From Verrucomicrobiota bacterium (GTDB lineage: Bacteria; Verrucomicrobiota; Verrucomicrobiia; Opitutales; Opitutaceae): 10,011 nucleotides of DNA. The notes below the pieces were generated by a model that was given only the letters and a program-made list of their open reading frames with translations, was not told the origin of the DNA and did not search any database. The stretch lies in the NCBI GenBank assembly GCA_023410155.1, contig JAEYQF010000197.1:1-10011 (forward strand), in the 5' to 3' direction. Below are positions 6,497 through 10,011 of the stretch, one piece after another; the first letter of the stretch is position 1, and each line of letters opens with the position of its first letter. The translations under genes were made by a program, and so were the position numbers.

Positions 6497-7180
6497 ATGC
6501 GCTTGTCCGCCAAGTCTGCTGCGAAACCTGCCGGTCGGCGCGGCCGCCCCGCCCGTCGAGCCGACGCCGGACTGCGGCAACGCATTCTGAAGGCCGCTCG
6601 GCACCGTCTCTTCGCAGAGGGCTATAGCGCGTTGAAAATGGAGGACCTCGCGGCCGATCTCGGCATCAGCAAGAAAACGCTCTACGTCCATTTTCCTGGC
6701 AAGGACGCGATCGGGCGAGCCGTCATCGAAGGGTTCGCCGCCGAAGCGCGCGCCGATGCCGATGTGCTGCTCGGCAATCCCCAGCTGACGTTTCTGGAAA
6801 AACTTCGCGGCTTCGCCCTCGGGATGGCGGAGCGATTCTCACGCTTCCGACCCGCCGTGCTCGACGACCTGGCGGAACACGCTCCGGGGCTCCATCGCCA
6901 CGTGGAAGAAGTGCGCGGGCGCAATCTCCCGTATATTTTCGGTCGCTTCGTGGAAGCCGGCCAGCTCGCCGGCCTCGTTCGCGACGACGTCAGCCCAGTT
7001 TACGGGAGCGAGTTCTTTCTGCACGCGATGCAAGGCATGATGCATCCGAGCACCCTTCGAAAACTGAAACTCTCCCCACCCGATGCCTTTGACCAGGGCC
7101 TGAGGGTTTTCTTCGGCGGTTTGCTCACTCCCCACGCCCATGAGGAATATGAAAAACTGTTTCCCCGCCGCAGCGCTTAA
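6497..7180 (+). CDS. TetR/AcrR-family transcriptional regulator
   Basis: This 227-aa protein has a basic N-terminal tail (Arg/Lys/Ala-rich, residues 1-24). The TetR DNA-binding domain spans about 25-72, with the helix-turn-helix in MEDLAADLGISKKTLYVHF (48-66), including the family's typical LYVHFPGKD end. The remaining ~155 residues are helical and would form the ligand-binding and dimerisation domain. The likely role is to repress its own operon until an efflux substrate binds. A perfect palindrome directly abuts the start codon, and efflux genes follow immediately. The reading frame of the adaptor gene begins inside this gene's last 41 bases. ATG 6497 is the only reasonable start, since the next Met lies at residue 48 inside the DNA-binding domain. 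The arrangement resembles E. coli cecR with ybhGFSR, though the regulator sequence itself differs too much for that name. Confidence 0.93.
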   Translation: MRLSAKSAAKPAGRRGRPARRADAGLRQRILKAARHRLFAEGYSALKMEDLAADLGISKKTLYVHFPGKDAIGRAVIEGFAAEARADADVLLGNPQLTFLEKLRGFALGMAERFSRFRPAVLDDLAEHAPGLHRHVEEVRGRNLPYIFGRFVEAGQLAGLVRDDVSPVYGSEFFLHAMQGMMHPSTLRKLKLSPPDAFDQGLRVFFGGLLTPHAHEEYEKLFPRRSA

Positions 7181-8117
7181 GCGGCTGCTGCCTGCCTTTC
7201 TCCTTTTCGGCGCGGGTTGTCAGCGCCACGAGGAGCGGCGCTGGCAAGGCTACTTCGAAGGCGAATTCGTCTACGTCGCCGCTCCTCTGGCCGGCCAACT
7301 CGAGACGCTGGCCGTGGCCCGGGGCGACGAAGTCACGGCCGGCGCGTTGCTGTTCTCGCTCGAACACGCCGCAGAACTCGCGATCCGGCGCCAGGCCGCC
7401 GAGCGCGTAGCCGCGGCCGAAGCTCGCCTCGCCGATCTCCGCAAGGGCTTACGTCCCTCTGAACTCGCCGCCCTGGAGGCCCGACTTGCACAAGCCCGCT
7501 CCGCCGCCGAACTCGCCCGACTGGAGCGCGAGCGGCTCGCCACCCTGCATCGCACCCAGGTCATTGCGGAAAACGACTACGACCGCGCTCGCCTCGCGCA
7601 TGATCAAGCCGAGCGGCTCGTGCAGGAGTTGTCCGCCCAGCTCGAAACCGCCCATCTCGGCGCACGCGGCGACGCGATCGCCGCCGCCGAAGCAGAGGTG
7701 GGCAACGCCCTCGCCGTCCGTCAGCAGGCCGAGTGGGCTGTCGCGCAAAAAACCCGCACCGCCGCTCAGGCCGCCCGCGTCTACGACACATTTTTCCGCC
7801 CGGGCGAATTCGTGCCCGCCGGCCAGCCGGTGCTCGCCCTGCTTCCTCCCGAGAACCTGAAGGTGCGATTCTTCGTGAGCGAGGCGGACTACGCCGCGTT
7901 GCGCCCCGGCCAGACCGTTCACGTGCAGTGGACGGGGCACGCTCCCGCCGAGGCGCGCATCGTCTATCTGTCACCAAAACCTGAATACACGCCGCCGGTG
8001 CTCTACAATCGGGAAGGCAGGGCCAAGCTGGTCTTCATGGTCGAGGCCAAGGTCGAAGCATCGCTCGCCTCCCAGATCCACCCCGGCCAGCCGGTCGAGG
8101 TGCAGCCCGCTCCCTAG
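7140..8117 (+). CDS. HlyD-family periplasmic adaptor (YbhG-like membrane fusion protein)
   Basis: The 325-aa adaptor is expected to link an inner-membrane ABC-2 pump to the outer-membrane exit. An N-terminal leader (LLPAFLLFGAG) ends at Cys27, a possible lipidation site, although the -3 residue is Gly rather than Leu. Then come the first half of a biotinyl/lipoyl-like domain (about 43-75), a long Ala/Glu/Arg-rich alpha-hairpin (about 78-210), and the second lipoyl half with FFRPGEFVPAGQPVLALLPP (218-237). A beta-barrel domain follows, with KVRFFVSEADYAALRPGQ (241-258) and a SPKPEYTPPVLYNREGRAKL segment typical of YbhG-type adaptors. The start overlaps tetR by 41 bp. ATG 7149 (three codons in) is equally possible, with GAGGA just before it but only a few bases away. 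The stop is 10 bp before the ATPase start, so the genes are clearly in one operon. Confidence 0.9.
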   Translation: MRNMKNCFPAAALKRLLPAFLLFGAGCQRHEERRWQGYFEGEFVYVAAPLAGQLETLAVARGDEVTAGALLFSLEHAAELAIRRQAAERVAAAEARLADLRKGLRPSELAALEARLAQARSAAELARLERERLATLHRTQVIAENDYDRARLAHDQAERLVQELSAQLETAHLGARGDAIAAAEAEVGNALAVRQQAEWAVAQKTRTAAQAARVYDTFFRPGEFVPAGQPVLALLPPENLKVRFFVSEADYAALRPGQTVHVQWTGHAPAEARIVYLSPKPEYTPPVLYNREGRAKLVFMVEAKVEASLASQIHPGQPVEVQPAP

Positions 8118-8127
8118 CTTCGTCCGC

Positions 8128-9057
8128 ATGTCTCCACCTGCCGACTTCGTGATCGATGTGACCGGCGTCACCAAGCGCTTCGGCGCCAGGACGGTCGTCG
8201 ATCAGGTCGATCTGCAGGTGCGAAGGGGTGAAATCTACGGGTTCCTCGGACCCAACGGATCGGGCAAGACCACGTTCATCCGCATGCTCTGCGGCCTGCT
8301 CACGCCCGACAGCGGCGCGGGCACCTGCCTCGGCTACGATCTGCTCCGCGAGCAGGCCGCGATCAAGCGTCACGTCGGCTACATGACGCAGCGGTTCAGC
8401 TACTACGAGGATCTGACGATTCGCGAAAACCTCGACTTCGTCGCCCGCGTTTACGCCGTGCCGCACCGCCGCGCTGCCGTCGACCAAAGTCTCGAGCGAC
8501 TCGGGCTGAAGGACCGCAGCCGCCAGCTCGCCGGCGAACTTTCCGGCGGGTGGAAACAACGTCTCGCGCTTGCCGCCTGCCTCATCCATTCGCCGCAACT
8601 GCTGCTGCTCGACGAGCCGACTGCCGGCGTGGACCCCAAGGCGCGGCGCGATTTTTGGGACGAGATTCACACGCTCGCCGGCCAAGGCCTGACCGTCCTC
8701 ATCACCACCCACTACATGGACGAGGCCGAGCGCTGCCATCAACTCGCCTACCTCGCCTACGGCAAACTGCTCGCGCGCGGCACGGTCCCGCAAGTCGTGT
8801 CCGCCGCTCGACTCACGACGTGGTGCGTGAGCGGACCCGGCTTGCACGACCTCGCTGTGCGCCTTCGCTCACAGGCAGGCGTCGAACAAGTCGTGCCCTT
8901 CGGAAACACGCTGCACGTGAGCGGCCGCGACCCCGCGCTCCTTGAGACGACGATCGCCGCCGTGCGCTCGCCGCAGCACACCTGGACGCAGATCGCCGCT
9001 GGACTCGAGGACGTCTTCATCAGCCTCATGGATCGCGCGACGGATAATTTCAAATGA
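8128..9057 (+). CDS. ABC-2-type transporter ATP-binding protein (YbhF/DrrA-like, single NBD)
   Basis: This cytoplasmic ATPase of 309 aa powers the adjacent ABC-2 permease. Walker A is GPNGSGKT (41-48), Q-loop Gln88 in MTQRFSYYEDLTIREN, signature LSGGWKQR (138-145), Walker B LLLLDE (158-163), and the H-loop His195 is in TTHYMDEAE. The Trp in LSGGW is characteristic of the YbhF group. After the core (to about 220) a C-terminal regulatory-like domain of about 90 residues follows, as in DrrA/NodI-type subunits. E. coli YbhF has two such ATPase domains fused in one chain; here only one is present, so a homodimer is expected unless a second ATPase lies beyond the window. The start has no clear Shine-Dalgarno. 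The stop overlaps the permease start as ATGA. The exported compound is unknown; drug or xenobiotic efflux is likely from the operon layout. Confidence 0.94.
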   Translation: MSPPADFVIDVTGVTKRFGARTVVDQVDLQVRRGEIYGFLGPNGSGKTTFIRMLCGLLTPDSGAGTCLGYDLLREQAAIKRHVGYMTQRFSYYEDLTIRENLDFVARVYAVPHRRAAVDQSLERLGLKDRSRQLAGELSGGWKQRLALAACLIHSPQLLLLDEPTAGVDPKARRDFWDEIHTLAGQGLTVLITTHYMDEAERCHQLAYLAYGKLLARGTVPQVVSAARLTTWCVSGPGLHDLAVRLRSQAGVEQVVPFGNTLHVSGRDPALLETTIAAVRSPQHTWTQIAAGLEDVFISLMDRATDNFK

Positions 9058-10011
9058 GCGCGCGCCGATTCACGTTTCACCGGTTCTGGGCGCTCGTCCT
9101 CAAGGAGTTCATCCAGATGAAGCGCGACCGCACGACGTTCGCGATGATGGTCGGCATCCCGCTGTTGCAGCTCACGCTTTTCGGGTTCGCGATCAACTCC
9201 GACCCGAAACATCTGCCCACCGCGCTGCGCGTCGCGGATCAAGGACCCTTCGCCCGCACCCTCGTGAGCGCGATGAAGCACAGCGACTATTTCCACGTCG
9301 TCGTGGAGACTGAGAGCGAGGCCGAGGCCGCGCGCCTGCTCCAGCTCGGCACCGTGCAGTTCGTGCTCAACATTCCCCCGGAGTTTTCCCGCCAGCTCGT
9401 GCGCGGCGAGCGCCCTGCCGTGTTGCTCGAAGCCGATGCCACCGATCCCGCCGCGACCGGCCCCGCGCTCAATGCCCTGCGCGCGCTCAGCCAGACGGTG
9501 CTCGACCGGGATCTCAAAGGCGTGCTCGCGCCGCTGCGCGCGAAAGACGGTCCGATCGATTTTCGCGTCCACGCTCACTACAATCCGGAAAACATCACGC
9601 AGTATAATGTCGTGCCCGGGCTCATGGGGGTCGTGCTTACGATGACGATGGTCGTCATCACCGCCCTCGCGATCACGCGGGAACGCGAACGCGGCACGAT
9701 GGAAAACCTGCTCGCCACGCCCGCACGCCCCTTCGAGGTGCTCGCTGGGAAGATCCTGCCCTACATCGCGGTCGGCTACGTTCAGGTGACCCTCATCCTG
9801 CTCGCCGCGCGTTTTCTTTTCGAGGTGCCGATGATCGGCAGCATTCCCCTCCTCTACGCTGTCGCTTTCATCTTCATCTCGGCCAATCTCGCGGTCGGCA
9901 TCACGTTTTCGACTGTAGCCAAAAACCAACTACAGGCGGTGCAGATGGCGTTCTTCTTCTTTCTGCCGTCGATCCTGCTTTCAGGCTTCATGTTCCCGTT
10001 CCGCGGCATGC
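9054..10011 (+). CDS. ABC-2-type permease (YbhS/YbhR-like), 3' partial
   Basis: The frame is open from ATG 9054 to the window end, giving 319 residues; family members are about 370-380 aa, so roughly 50-60 residues are missing. The protein begins MSARRFTFHRFWALVLKEF, with the amphipathic 'LVLKEFIQMKRD' element of ABC-2 permeases. A first membrane helix (about 28-47) follows, then a large periplasmic domain (about 48-185), then several membrane helices (about 188-208, 233-255, 262-283, 294-314). Between the second and third helices is the conserved cytoplasmic RERERGTMENLLATPARPFE stretch (209-228), the coupling region to the ATPase. Its ATG overlaps the ATPase stop (ATGA), indicating translational coupling. 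By analogy with ybhGFSR, a second permease gene probably follows outside the window. Confident as to family; the substrate is unknown. Confidence 0.93.
   Translation, partial: MSARRFTFHRFWALVLKEFIQMKRDRTTFAMMVGIPLLQLTLFGFAINSDPKHLPTALRVADQGPFARTLVSAMKHSDYFHVVVETESEAEAARLLQLGTVQFVLNIPPEFSRQLVRGERPAVLLEADATDPAATGPALNALRALSQTVLDRDLKGVLAPLRAKDGPIDFRVHAHYNPENITQYNVVPGLMGVVLTMTMVVITALAITRERERGTMENLLATPARPFEVLAGKILPYIAVGYVQVTLILLAARFLFEVPMIGSIPLLYAVAFIFISANLAVGITFSTVAKNQLQAVQMAFFFFLPSILLSGFMFPFRGM

Noticed and set aside
8757..9929. Minus-strand frame of 390 codons over the ABC-2 permease
   Set aside because: The translation is charged and unstructured, whereas the plus strand encodes a clear ABC-2 permease translationally coupled to its ATPase.
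1..10011. Mobile elements, CRISPR, tRNA/rRNA, riboswitch
   Set aside because: No terminal inverted repeats with a transposase, no regularly spaced direct repeats and no tRNA-like cloverleaf were seen on either strand.

Overview
The window is GC-rich, densely packed bacterial DNA. It encodes a stand-alone SWIB-domain protein, a lipoprotein-like HlyD-type adaptor, leader peptides typical of Gram-negatives, and few strong Shine-Dalgarno sequences. Together these suggest a Gram-negative member of the Verrucomicrobiota, perhaps an Opitutaceae relative. The taxonomic placement is an inference from gene content; no rRNA or other phylogenetic marker is present.

Left part (1-1576): two EamA/DMT-superfamily transporters face each other and overlap by 53 bp at their 3' ends. 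The plus-strand one is cut by the window edge. The minus-strand one is complete and starts just past a strong intrinsic terminator that belongs to the SWIB gene (1588-1860, minus).

Middle part (1941-6337, minus strand): a three-gene block, read right to left. It encodes an unrecognised exported protein of about 192 aa, then two ABC exporter half-transporters (TMD-NBD). The half-transporters are joined by an ATGA stop/start overlap preceded by a good Shine-Dalgarno. One has Asp at the catalytic Walker B position and the other has an altered signature motif (LSVGQ). In a heterodimer both deviations fall in the same ATP site, so the pair reads as a heterodimeric exporter with one degenerate and one consensus site.

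Right part (6462-10011, plus strand): a TetR-family regulator, an HlyD/YbhG-type periplasmic adaptor, an ABC-2-type ATPase and an ABC-2 permease cut by the window end. The genes overlap or nearly touch, forming an efflux operon of the YbhG-YbhF-YbhS type. A perfect 9-bp inverted repeat with a 10-bp spacer ends at the base before the tetR start codon and covers a plausible -10 element. It is the likely operator for autoregulation of the operon.

The window is thus mostly transport: two metabolite/drug carriers, one heterodimeric ABC exporter and one TetR-controlled ABC-2 efflux operon, plus one small chromatin-like protein. I saw no mobile element, CRISPR array, tRNA or rRNA. Most points of interest are regulatory architecture and domain details; I found no clearly new system.
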